Shown here: positions 52,153-59,924 of the stretch, piece by piece
Layout: each line of letters begins with the position of its first letter
Position numbering within the stretch: position 1 is the first letter of the stretch
Assembly (NCBI RefSeq): GCF_014596525.1
Contig: NZ_MSJP01000096.1
Location: forward strand, 62,001-126,000
Direction: 5' to 3'
DNA: 64,000 bases
Origin: Streptomyces sp. CBMA291
GTDB taxonomy: Bacteria > Actinomycetota > Actinomycetes > Streptomycetales > Streptomycetaceae
Notes under the pieces: model-generated
What the model saw: only the letters and a program-made list of their open reading frames with translations
Told to the model about the DNA's origin: nothing
Databases searched by the model: none
Translations under genes and position numbers: made by a program

Positions 52153-53265
52153 ATGCAGCTGCACGCCGGTGACGACGATCTCGCCCGAGCGGACCTCATG
52201 GCCACGCCCGTCCCCGGTCCCGGCTCCGCCCCTCCCCCCTCCGCTCCGGCCCTCGCGATCAGCGCGCGCGGCCTGGTCAAGAGCTATCCGGGGCCCGACG
52301 GCACGCTCACCCAGGCGGTGCGCGGCCTGGACCTGGACGTGTACCGGGGCGAGACCTTCGCCTTCCTCGGCCCCAACGGCGCCGGGAAGTCCACCACCAT
52401 CGCCCTGCTGTGCGCGCTGGCCCGCCCCACCGCCGGGCACGCCACCGTGGCCGGTGCCGACGTGGCCACCCGGCCCGACCGGGTGCGCCGACGGGTCGGC
52501 ATGCTCTTCCAGCACAGCGCCCTCGACCCGGACCTGTCGGTCGAGCAGAACCTGTACATCCACGCGCGTCTCTACGGGATGCGCCGCAAGCACGCCCGGA
52601 GCCGTACCGCAGAGGTCCTGGAGACGGCCGAGCTGACCGACCGGCGCCGCTCCCTCGTCCGTACCCTGTCCGGCGGCATGCGGCGGCGGCTGGAGATCTC
52701 CCGCCAACTGCTGCACGCCCCCAGCGTGCTCTTCCTCGACGAGCCGACGACCGGTCTCGACCCCCATGCCCGCGCGCTGCTCTGGGATCACCTGCGCGAG
52801 CTGCGGGAGAGGCACGGCAGCACGCTCTTCGTCACCAGCCATTATCTGGACGAGGCGGAGAACTGCGACCGGATCGCGATCATCGACCACGGCAGACTGG
52901 TGGCGCAGGGCGCGCCGCACGCGCTGAAGGCCGCGATCGGGGACGACCGGGTGGTGCTGCGTACCAGCGACGACGTCCGGGCGCGGCGGGTCGTGCGGCG
53001 GATCGCGCCGCCGGACCGGCTCGTCACGGCGGACGCCGACGGGATCTGGCTGCGGGTGCCCGACGGCAGCGCCTGGATTCCCCGGCTGTGCGCGACCCTG
53101 GAGACCCACGGTGTCTCCGTGCACGCCGCTTCGGCGACCCCGCCCACGCTCGACGACGTCTTCTTCCACCACACCGGCCGCAGCATCCACACCCCGGGGA
53201 GCGGCCGGGCGCCGCTGCCGCCCCCGTCCGGGCGGACCTCGGCGGAAACCGGAGGCGCCCGATGA
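52153..53265 (+). CDS. lanT: ABC transporter ATPase (DrrA-like), lanthipeptide export
   Basis: 370 aa. Walker A GPNGAGKST at 73-81, Q-loop region MLFQHSALDPDLSVEQN, signature LSGGMRRRLEIS (about 174-185), Walker B VLFLDEPTTGLDP (about 195-207), then VTSHYLDEAENCDRIAI and a C-terminal DrrA-type domain. Powers export together with the permease it overlaps by 4 nt. ATG at 52153 is chosen; ATG at 52198 is possible and would remove a disordered tail. The locus has no leader peptidase gene, so leader removal must use another protease. Confidence 0.92.
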   Translation: MQLHAGDDDLARADLMATPVPGPGSAPPPSAPALAISARGLVKSYPGPDGTLTQAVRGLDLDVYRGETFAFLGPNGAGKSTTIALLCALARPTAGHATVAGADVATRPDRVRRRVGMLFQHSALDPDLSVEQNLYIHARLYGMRRKHARSRTAEVLETAELTDRRRSLVRTLSGGMRRRLEISRQLLHAPSVLFLDEPTTGLDPHARALLWDHLRELRERHGSTLFVTSHYLDEAENCDRIAIIDHGRLVAQGAPHALKAAIGDDRVVLRTSDDVRARRVVRRIAPPDRLVTADADGIWLRVPDGSAWIPRLCATLETHGVSVHAASATPPTLDDVFFHHTGRSIHTPGSGRAPLPPPSGRTSAETGGAR

Positions 53266-54134
53266 CCACGCTCGTCCCCGAGGCTCCCGAAGCCCCCGTC
53301 GTCCCCGGCGCCGGGGCGCGCGAGCGGTTGCCACACCTGCGGCACGAACTGCGCGCGATCCACGCCCTGGTCCACCGCGATCTGCTCCGGCTGGCCTGCC
53401 AGCGCGCCCACACGGCGCTGATGCTGCTCCACCCGGTGCTCTATCTCTTCATCCTCGGCGGGGGTCTCGCCGCGCTCATCCCCGACTCCTCGCTGGGGGT
53501 GGGCTATCAGACGTATCTCTTCCCCGGCATGCTGATGATGACGGTGCAGACCCCGGCCATCATGGTGGGCATCCGGCTGATCACCGACCGGCAGAGCGGC
53601 TATCTACGCGAGCTGCTGATGGCCCCGGTCGGCCGCTCGACACTGCTGCTCGGGAGCTGCGCCGGGGGCACCCTGGTGGCGACCGTCCAGGGCGCCGTGC
53701 TGCTGAGCCTGGCCGGGGCGGTCGGTCTGCCGTACGACCCCGTCCTGCTCGCCGTGCTCCTCGGCGGCATGGTCCTCGTCTCGTTCGCCATCACCTCGCT
53801 GGCCCTCGTGCTCGCCGTGACCCTGCGCAGACCGGAGACGTTCCACACGCTGCTCGGGGTGGTGATGATGCCGCTGCTGTTCCTCTCCGGCGGTTTCTTC
53901 CCGCTGGAGAACATGCCGGGCTGGGCGCACGCGCTCGCCGCCGTCAACCCGATCGCGTACGGGGTGGACCTGCTGCGCCGGGGCATCGGTCTGCGGGTCC
54001 CCGGCCACGAGGCCGTCGGCGGCATCGCGTGGGGCGGCTGGCAGCCGCCGCTGCTCCTGGAATCAGGGCTGCTGCTCGCCACCGGGACCGTCGCCCTGCT
54101 GTGGGCCGCCCGCAGGTTCAGCCGCCCGGAGTGA
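53262..54134 (+). CDS. lanH: ABC-2 type permease, lanthipeptide export
   Basis: 290 aa with six TM segments. ABC-2 signatures: FPGMLMMTVQTPAIMVGIRLITDRQSG, LRELLMAPVGRSTLLLG, TLRRPETFHTLLGVVMMPLLFLSGGFFPLENMPGWAHAL and NPIAYGVDLLRRG. Partner of the preceding ATPase. Start ATG overlaps TGA. It is the last gene of the lanthipeptide unit. Confidence 0.92.
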   Translation: MTTLVPEAPEAPVVPGAGARERLPHLRHELRAIHALVHRDLLRLACQRAHTALMLLHPVLYLFILGGGLAALIPDSSLGVGYQTYLFPGMLMMTVQTPAIMVGIRLITDRQSGYLRELLMAPVGRSTLLLGSCAGGTLVATVQGAVLLSLAGAVGLPYDPVLLAVLLGGMVLVSFAITSLALVLAVTLRRPETFHTLLGVVMMPLLFLSGGFFPLENMPGWAHALAAVNPIAYGVDLLRRGIGLRVPGHEAVGGIAWGGWQPPLLLESGLLLATGTVALLWAARRFSRPE

Positions 54135-54155
54135 CCCCGGCCCCGGCTCCCGGCG

Positions 54156-54600
54156 TCAGGGGGCGACGTGACCGACCACCTTGGCGACGACGTCGGTGAG
54201 CAGGGCCCGCAGCCGTCGGGGGCCCGGCCGGTGAACTCCAGGGTGAAGTGGTCGTCACCGGCGAGGAACCGCAGGCTCCTGCCGATCGAGGCGAAGCGGG
54301 GGCCGACGGGGGTGTACGAGTCGCCCACCGGGTCGGTGTTGCGGGCGCGCCGACCTGCCAGTCGCCGATGTCCTCGCCGTCGTAGTACTCCACGACGCCG
54401 CCCGCCGGGGGGATAGGCCCGGAGAACGTACCGCTTTTGATGAGGTTCCCGTGGACCGGTGGTGCCGTCTGCGATGGCTGGGCGTCACCAGGTGAGATCC
54501 TCTTGGGCGCCGTGACGTCTCCATACGAGGGTGTGACCACGGGATACGAGGGTGTGACCACGGGTCCCGTGGCGCGTACGGGGACAAACGCCTCGCTCAT
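54156..54600 (-). pseudogene. Hypothetical protein gene broken by two frameshifts
   Basis: ATG at 54600 has GGAG eight bases upstream. The frame gives MSEAFVPVRATGPVVTPSYP and later GPIPPAGGVVEYYDGEDIGDWQVG. Then a shift near 54345 leads to ARNTDPVGDSYTPVGPRFAS and IGRSLRFLAGDDHFTLEFTG. A second shift near 54215 leads to RRLRALLTDVVAKVVGHVAP and a stop at 54156-54158. A direct repeat codes VVTPSY twice near the start. Family not recognised. Shifts may be real decay or sequence errors in G+C runs. Confidence 0.6.
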
Positions 54601-54747
54601 GGACACGCTCCGCATCCGCACTGTCATCAGTTGCGTGTGGCCGGAGCGGTGGCCGGTGCGCTCCTGGGTCGGTGTTCTCGGTAGCGTGGGGTCCCTGTGC
54701 GCGGCTGGTCCGTGCGGAGGCCCCCGGTGGAGAGTGATGAGGCTGCG

Positions 54748-55155
54748 ATGAGTGAACCGACGAAGCCCGAGATCGACGTGCCGGGGGGTCCCCCTCCCGC
54801 CGAGCTGACCGTCCGGGACCTGATCACCGGGGACGGGCCCGAGGTGACAGCGGGCATGGTGGTGCGGATTCACTACGTCGGGGTGACCTTCGGGTCAGGC
54901 AAGGAGTTCGACGCCTCCTGGGACCGTGGTGAACCGTTCAAGTTCGCCGTGGGCGGGGGCAAGGTCGTCAAGGGCATGGATCGCGGAGTGAGGGGCATGC
55001 GGGTCGGCGGTCGGCGCGAGATCGTCGTCCCCCCGCGCCTCGGCTACGGCAAGCAGTCGCCCACGTCGCTGATCCCGGCGAACTCGACCCTTGTCTTCGT
55101 GGTGGACCTGCTCGACTCGTACTCCGGCGCCACGGGGTGGAGCAGGACGCCCTGA
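54748..55155 (+). CDS. FKBP-type peptidyl-prolyl cis-trans isomerase
   Basis: 135-aa cytoplasmic isomerase. Residues about 22-130 form one FKBP domain: VVRIHYVGVTFGSGKEFDASWDRGEPFKFAVGGGKVVKGMDRGVRGMRVGGRREIVVPPRLGYG is the conserved core in pieces, with active-site Tyr, Asp, Phe and the Val-Val-x-Gly strand visible, ending LVFVVDLLDSYS. ATG at 54748 follows GAGGCTGCG. No obvious link to neighbours; probably a housekeeping folding factor. Confidence 0.93.
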   Translation: MSEPTKPEIDVPGGPPPAELTVRDLITGDGPEVTAGMVVRIHYVGVTFGSGKEFDASWDRGEPFKFAVGGGKVVKGMDRGVRGMRVGGRREIVVPPRLGYGKQSPTSLIPANSTLVFVVDLLDSYSGATGWSRTP

Positions 55156-55191
55156 CACGGCGCCCGGTGGTACGTGCGGGGTGAGGGTGAG

Positions 55192-55305
55192 CCGGGAGAA
55201 CCCGGCGACGAGCCGCTTGGTCCCGTTCGGGGCGAGCAGTGCATCGCCACACGCCACGATCCGCACGGCCTGGGCCGGTTCCCCGGCGGAGGCGCCCTTG
55301 ATTCG
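55192..55305 (-). pseudogene. Fragment of a NarL-type response regulator
   Basis: A minus-strand frame contains RIKGASAGEPAQAVRIVA followed by CGDALLAPNGTKRLVAGFSR. That is the end of the receiver domain and the linker before the LuxR helix-turn-helix in Streptomyces NarL-family regulators (usual form K-x-A-S-x-E-E-L-x-x-A-V-R-x-V-A-A-G-D-A-L-L-A-P-S-V-T-R-R-L). The rest of both domains is missing on either side. The remaining 55156-55437 between the convergent genes shows nothing else. Confidence 0.6.
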
Positions 55306-55437
55306 CGAGTCCCCCCTCCGCGCGGTCGGCCGTACGGTCCGGCCCGGCCCCTCCATTCCTTCCGTGCTGACCTCGCTGCCCAAGGGCGGCCTCCAGAGGG
55401 AACGCGTATGTCGCGTCCCTTCCACCGGGAGACCGGT

Positions 55438-56685
55438 CTACGGCTTCCGGTGGAAGGAGAGCATGGCCGAGGTGATACGAGCAAGGAGAGCGGGGGTGAT
55501 GGGCCGCTCGGGGATGCCGAGAGTGTCCCGGAGGGCGTGCTCCCGGGTGCGGTCGAAGTCGGGGAGGGCGTGCTCGGGGGTTTCCTCGATGACGTACGGC
55601 AGGATGTTGCCGGCCATGGCGGCCAGGGCTCGGGTCGGCGGGAGCGCGCCGGTGCCGCGGCGCTGGGCGCGGGCATGCCGGAGCAGCAACCGGTTCCATT
55701 CGGCGGGATCGGTTTCCGTCACGGGGTGGCCACAGGCGTCGAGCGCGAGAGCGATGTCGCTCTGTGTGATGCGGCGCTGGTAGTGATTGAGGGCGAGGGG
55801 CCGGGGGCCGGGCGGGAACACGGGGCCGGACAGCGCGATCGCGGAGATCAGGGTGCCGGCGTCGTCGACCAGGATGGCGGGAGTGCCGTGGGTGTTGCGG
55901 GGCACCGCGCCGACGAGGGCGGTGGCGGCCACGGCGGTGGTGGCGATGTCGCCGACGCGGGCACGGCCCCGGGAGTCGCCGGGGACCATGGGGATGCGGT
56001 GGATGACCGCGCCTGCCGGAAGGGCACCGCGCCGCACGGCGGTGTCGATCAGGAGTTCCGCGGCCAGTTTGGTGGCGGGGTAGCCGAGGTCCGGCAGATC
56101 CGCGGGGTGGGGCGGGTCTCCGTCGGCGATGGTGGCGCGGCCCGCCGCGCGGGCGCCGAAGTACACGGCGAGGGTGGAGATGTGATGGAGGGGCTTCGCC
56201 CGGTGCGCGGAGGCCACCTGGCAGACGCGCAGGGTGGCCATGACGTTGGCCGCGTGGCAGGCGTCGTAACCGGCGGCGAGGTTCACCGAGGCGGCACAGT
56301 GCACGATGACATCCACATCGGCGCACAGACGCTGGTATTCCTTTTCGGGCAAGCCTAGTTGACGGGCCGTCAGGTTCGTCTCGATGGCTGTCAGCCGGGC
56401 GGCGTCGGGCGGTACGCCGAGGGTGCTCAGGCGTTCGCGGAGGCGGGCGGCCGCGTCGGGCCCCCGGACGGGGCACCACACATGGGCACCGGCGGCGAGC
56501 AGCTCCCGGGCGAGATAGCCGCCGAGATAGCCCGTCGCGCCGGTGAGCAGCACGACGGGGTCTCGGCGGAAGGGGGACGCGGGCCGTCCGGGTGGGTCGA
56601 GCCGTTCGCCCAGGGCGGCGTCGCGGGCGATCGCGGTCGGCAGGTCGGCGTCGCGGGCGATCGCGGTCGGCAGGTCGGCGTTCAT
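55438..56685 (-). CDS. Stand-alone thioester reductase (SDR), acyl-ACP to aldehyde
   Basis: 415 aa, extended SDR of the thioester-reductase type that normally ends NRPS or CAR proteins, here without adenylation or carrier domains. NAD(P) motif VLLTGATGYLGGYLAREL (45-62). Catalytic ISTLAVY (169-175) and Tyr202-x3-Lys206 in YPATKLAAE. NLTARQLGLPEKEY and VIVHCAASVNLA match the family. Likely reduces an acyl group on the ACP encoded upstream to an aldehyde or alcohol. A perfect 30-bp tandem repeat near the start duplicates ADLPTAIARD. Last gene of the minus-strand unit, 54 bp after the crotonase. Confidence 0.87.
   Translation of the reverse strand: MNADLPTAIARDADLPTAIARDAALGERLDPPGRPASPFRRDPVVLLTGATGYLGGYLARELLAAGAHVWCPVRGPDAAARLRERLSTLGVPPDAARLTAIETNLTARQLGLPEKEYQRLCADVDVIVHCAASVNLAAGYDACHAANVMATLRVCQVASAHRAKPLHHISTLAVYFGARAAGRATIADGDPPHPADLPDLGYPATKLAAELLIDTAVRRGALPAGAVIHRIPMVPGDSRGRARVGDIATTAVAATALVGAVPRNTHGTPAILVDDAGTLISAIALSGPVFPPGPRPLALNHYQRRITQSDIALALDACGHPVTETDPAEWNRLLLRHARAQRRGTGALPPTRALAAMAGNILPYVIEETPEHALPDFDRTREHALRDTLGIPERPITPALLARITSAMLSFHRKP
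56621..56680 (-). repeat. Perfect 30-bp tandem duplication at start of reductase gene
   Basis: Copies at 56621-56650 and 56651-56680 are identical and in frame, giving ADLPTAIARD twice in the N-terminal tail before the Rossmann fold. Probably recent, since no base has diverged. Confidence 0.95.
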
Positions 56686-56739
56686 CCCGTCTCGATTCAG
56701 GTGAGGGGTGGTGCCGGTGGCGTGGGGTACGAGCCGTGG

Positions 56740-57570
56740 TCATCGGCCCGTGAAGCGTGGCGCGCGCCGTTCGAGGGCGGCGGCGAAGCCTTCGGCGAGG
56801 TCCGCCGAAGGGGCGAACGCCACGTTCCACAGCGCCGCGTAGTCCAGTTCTCCGGCGACGGCGGACCGGGCGGCGCGGCGGCGGTTCAGGACCTCCTTGA
56901 TGCCCTGAACCGCGAGGGGCGGATTCGTGGCGATCTCGGCGGCGGTCCGCCACGCCCTGACGAGCAGGGCGTCCCGGTCGGGTTCGACATCGTTGACCAG
57001 GCCGATTCTCGCGGCGTGCGCGGCGTCGACCAGCGCGCCGGTGAAGGCCATCTCCCGCAACTGGGACTCCACGACCGGGAGCCGGTGCAGCGAGCCGGCG
57101 TCGGCGACCATGGCGTACGCGACCTCGCGCAGGGAGAATCGGGCGTCGGCGGAGGCGTAACGCAGATCCGCGGCGGCGATCAGGTCCAGGGCGCCACCGA
57201 TGCAGACCCCGTGGACGGCCGCGATGACCGGGTGACGGCAGTCGACGACGGTGGCGGTGGCGGCCTGGATGCCGCGGATCCAGTGCAGCAGTTCCCTCCT
57301 CGGCGCGGCGCCGTCGGCCGGAGCCGCGCCGAGGACGGCGTCGAAGACGCCGCGCATCGGCTCCAGGTCGGTGCCGACGGAGAAGTTGCCGCCCTTGCCG
57401 GTCAGGATGACGGCCCGGATGCCCGGGTCACGGTCGAGTGCGGTGAACACCTCGGGAAGCTCCCGCCAGAAGTCGGGACCCAGCGCGTTGTGCCGTCCCG
57501 GTCCGGTGAGCGTCACTTGGGCGATGTGGCCGTCGACCGACACGCTCAGTGCCTTGCCCATCGCGGTCAC
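56740..57570 (-). CDS. Enoyl-CoA hydratase/isomerase (crotonase) family
   Basis: 276 aa. HNALGPDFWRELPEVF, VILTGKGGNFSVGTDLEPM (oxyanion strand), VIAAVHGVCIGGALDLIAAADLRYAS, then FSLREVAYAMVADAGSLHRLP. The Glu149 and Asp157 placement in that last block resembles delta3,5-delta2,4-dienoyl-CoA isomerase rather than a simple hydratase, which has Glu at both sites of its own pattern. It may move or form double bonds on an ACP-bound chain. GTG at 57570 overlaps the ketosynthase stop (GTGA); ATG at 57561 is an alternative. Confidence 0.88.
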   Translation of the reverse strand: MTAMGKALSVSVDGHIAQVTLTGPGRHNALGPDFWRELPEVFTALDRDPGIRAVILTGKGGNFSVGTDLEPMRGVFDAVLGAAPADGAAPRRELLHWIRGIQAATATVVDCRHPVIAAVHGVCIGGALDLIAAADLRYASADARFSLREVAYAMVADAGSLHRLPVVESQLREMAFTGALVDAAHAARIGLVNDVEPDRDALLVRAWRTAAEIATNPPLAVQGIKEVLNRRRAARSAVAGELDYAALWNVAFAPSADLAEGFAAALERRAPRFTGR

Positions 57571-58856
57571 CCCGCGTCGGACGGGCAGGCCGGCGGGGGC
57601 GCCACGACGAGCGCCGCGTTCTGGCCCCCCATGCCGAAGGAGTTGGACAGGACCGGGCCGCGCGCCACCCGGCGGGGTGCTCCGGCGACCACGTCGAGGC
57701 CCGCGCAGTCGTCGGAGAGCCGGTGGTGGCCGGCCGTGGGAGGCACCTCGGCACGGGCGGCGGACAGCACCGCGACGACGGCCTCGGCGGCGCCGGCCGC
57801 GCCGGTCAGATGGCCGAAGACACCTTTGGAGGCCGTGACGGGCGGCGGGCCACCTCCCTCGGCGAAGACGGCGCGCAGCGCCGCGGCCTCGGCGGGATCA
57901 CCGAGCACCGTACCGGTGGCATGGCAGTTGACCTGGGTGATGTCGGCCGGCCGCAGGGCGGCGTCGGCCAGCGCCTCGGTGATGACCCGGGTGGACCAGC
58001 GCGCCTGCGGGTGCGGCTGGCTGATGTGGTGCGCGTCGCAGCCAGTGGCGTACCCGGTGATCTCGGCGAGGATCCCCGCCCCCCGGGCGCGGGCCCGTGC
58101 CAGCGGTTCCAGCACCATGAACGCCGCCCCCTCCCCCATCACGTACCCGTCGCGGTCGGTGTCGAAGGGGCGGCACGCCCCGGCCGGGTCGTCGTTGCGC
58201 TGCGACAGCGCGCCCGCGAGGGCGAACGCGGCGAAGATCACCGGGCTGACGCCGCCGGTGTCGGTGCCGCCTGCCAATGCCACGTCGAGTTCGCCGCGCT
58301 GGATATGGCGCGCCGCCTGCCCGATGGCGTCCGTACCGGAGGCGCATGCGGTGGAAACGGTGAGGAGGGGCCCGTGCCAGTCCAGTTCGAGGGAGATCGC
58401 GAAGGCCGGTGACGAGAACATGAACTGGTTGGCTGTCAGCGGGGACACGGCGGCGAGCCCCTCGCGGGCTCCGGCTCCCGCCTGCCGGGTGAAGGTGTCG
58501 GCGCCGCCGATGCACGTACCGCAGAAGACACCCGCCCGCTCCGGCGAGGAGGGCGACGGCGTCCCCGCGTCGGCGAGCGCGTCGACTGCCGCGGCCAGTC
58601 CCACCTGCGTGAACAGGTCGTACCTGCGGGCGACCTTGCCCGGCAGATAGGCAGCCGGATCGAACTCCGCCAGCTGGCACGCGATACGACTGGGCAGCCC
58701 CGCGGTGTCGAACCGGGTGACGGTCGAGGCGGTCGGGACGCCCGCGAACACCGCGTCGGCGAAGGCCGGCACATCGCATCCGGCGGACGTCTTGACTCCC
58801 AGCCCCGTGACGGCGACGCGGCTCCGGCCGAGGCGGTCGGTGTCCTCCCCGCTCAT
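57567..58856 (-). CDS. Beta-ketoacyl-ACP synthase (FabF type)
   Basis: 429-aa condensing enzyme. Catalytic Cys171 in STACASGTDAIG, His312 in NCHATGTVLGD and His349 in KGVFGHLTGAAG, all present, so it is active rather than a chain-length factor. VSPVIFAAFALAGALS and FDTDRDGYVMGEGAA are conserved. Only one ketosynthase is present, with no KS-beta, so the system is fatty-acid-like rather than aromatic type II. Overlaps the ACP gene and the crotonase gene by 4 nt each. Confidence 0.93.
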   Translation of the reverse strand: MSGEDTDRLGRSRVAVTGLGVKTSAGCDVPAFADAVFAGVPTASTVTRFDTAGLPSRIACQLAEFDPAAYLPGKVARRYDLFTQVGLAAAVDALADAGTPSPSSPERAGVFCGTCIGGADTFTRQAGAGAREGLAAVSPLTANQFMFSSPAFAISLELDWHGPLLTVSTACASGTDAIGQAARHIQRGELDVALAGGTDTGGVSPVIFAAFALAGALSQRNDDPAGACRPFDTDRDGYVMGEGAAFMVLEPLARARARGAGILAEITGYATGCDAHHISQPHPQARWSTRVITEALADAALRPADITQVNCHATGTVLGDPAEAAALRAVFAEGGGPPPVTASKGVFGHLTGAAGAAEAVVAVLSAARAEVPPTAGHHRLSDDCAGLDVVAGAPRRVARGPVLSNSFGMGGQNAALVVAPPPACPSDAG

Positions 58857-59116
58857 CGTTCCGCCCCCTTTCCGGCGCCGTCGCCGGTCAGGGCCGTACC
58901 GACCAGCGCGATCAGATCGCCGTACCGGCGGGCGGCGGCCACCTCCTCCCTGCTGACGTCGACTCCGGCGCCCTTGAGGGCGGCCGAGAGTTCGGCGACA
59001 TCGAGCGAGTCCACCTCCAGGTCGCGCTCAAGGTCGGTCTCGGGTGCCAGCCCCGTGAGATCGCGGTCGAGGATCTTGGACAGGTGGTATCGAACGAGCT
59101 GTTCGGCGTCGGGCAT
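58853..59116 (-). CDS. Acyl carrier protein
   Basis: 87 aa, acidic. Phosphopantetheine site Ser37 in LEVDSLDVAEL. Length and helix pattern match type II ACPs. Carries the growing chain for the ketosynthase, ketoreductase, crotonase and reductase of this unit. ATG at 59116 with AGGAGTGG upstream is strong. Confidence 0.93.
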   Translation of the reverse strand: MPDAEQLVRYHLSKILDRDLTGLAPETDLERDLEVDSLDVAELSAALKGAGVDVSREEVAAARRYGDLIALVGTALTGDGAGKGAER

Positions 59117-59171
59117 GGTGCCACTCCTTCTGCTGTTCGTCGCGTCGACTTCTTGTCAGGGGGCCCTTCGT

Positions 59172-59924
59172 TCACAGCCGGCCCATGGTCAGACCTCCGT
59201 CGGCCGGCAGGACCACTCCGGTGATGTACGAGGCGGCGTCGGAGGCCAGGAACACCGCGGCGGCGGCGACTTCGGCGGGCTCACCGAACCGGCGCAGCGC
59301 GGTCGAGGCCGCCAGCTCGGCCTTGCGGCGTTCCGGCAGGTGGGCAAGGATCGCCGTGTCGACGGGGCCCGGCAGCACGAGATTGCAGGTGATACCGCGC
59401 GGCGCCAGCTCGGTGGCGACACTGCGCACCAGCCCGATCAGGCCGGCCTTGGCGGCGGCGTAGTTGGCCTGCCCCGCCGCACCGGTCACGGCGGCCACCG
59501 AACCCAGCACCACGATCCGGCCTCGTCGTGCCCGTACCATGCCCATCGCCGCCCGCCGGACGCAGCGGAACACGCTCGTCAGATTGACGTCCAGGGCGTC
59601 CTGCCACTGCTCGGAGGTCATGTCGAGTACGGACGCGTCGAACAGTGCCCCGGCGGCGCAGACCAGCACTCCGGGCGGCCCGAACTCCTCCTCGGCCCGG
59701 GTGAAGAGCCCGTCGACGTCCTCGGCCCGGGTGACGTCGCAGCGTACGGGCAGACAGGGGGCACCGCCCCGGCTCCGGACGGCGCGGGCCAGCGCCCGTG
59801 CCTCCTGCCCGCTGGCGCGGTACGTGAAGGTGACCGGGTGCCCGGCGGCGGTGAGCGCGTCGACCACGGCGGCACCGATGCCGGTGGCACCACCGGTGAC
59901 GACGGCGGACGGCGGCGCGCTCAC
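59172..59924 (-). CDS. 3-oxoacyl-ACP reductase (FabG family SDR)
   Basis: 250-aa NADPH-dependent classical SDR. TGGATGIGAAV (10-20), CAAGALFD (N-A-A-G equivalent), catalytic Ser142 (LGSVAAVTG), Tyr155 and Lys159 (YAAAKAGL). C-terminal FLASDAASYITGVVLPADGG is typical of FabG. Reduces the beta-keto group on the ACP. GTG/ATG overlaps the malonyltransferase stop by 4 nt. A DHHA dehydrogenase role is possible in principle, but the operon context argues for FabG. Confidence 0.9.
   Translation of the reverse strand: MSAPPSAVVTGGATGIGAAVVDALTAAGHPVTFTYRASGQEARALARAVRSRGGAPCLPVRCDVTRAEDVDGLFTRAEEEFGPPGVLVCAAGALFDASVLDMTSEQWQDALDVNLTSVFRCVRRAAMGMVRARRGRIVVLGSVAAVTGAAGQANYAAAKAGLIGLVRSVATELAPRGITCNLVLPGPVDTAILAHLPERRKAELAASTALRRFGEPAEVAAAAVFLASDAASYITGVVLPADGGLTMGRL

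Noticed and set aside
49087..53334. 1415-codon open frame on the minus strand
   Set aside because: Antisense to the lanthipeptide synthetase, precursor and ABC ATPase, all with clear motifs. The long frame is a by-product of high third-position G+C.
59172..59924. DHHA dehydrogenase completing the phz route
   Set aside because: It is a typical FabG inside the acyl cluster, 46 kb away from phzCDE.
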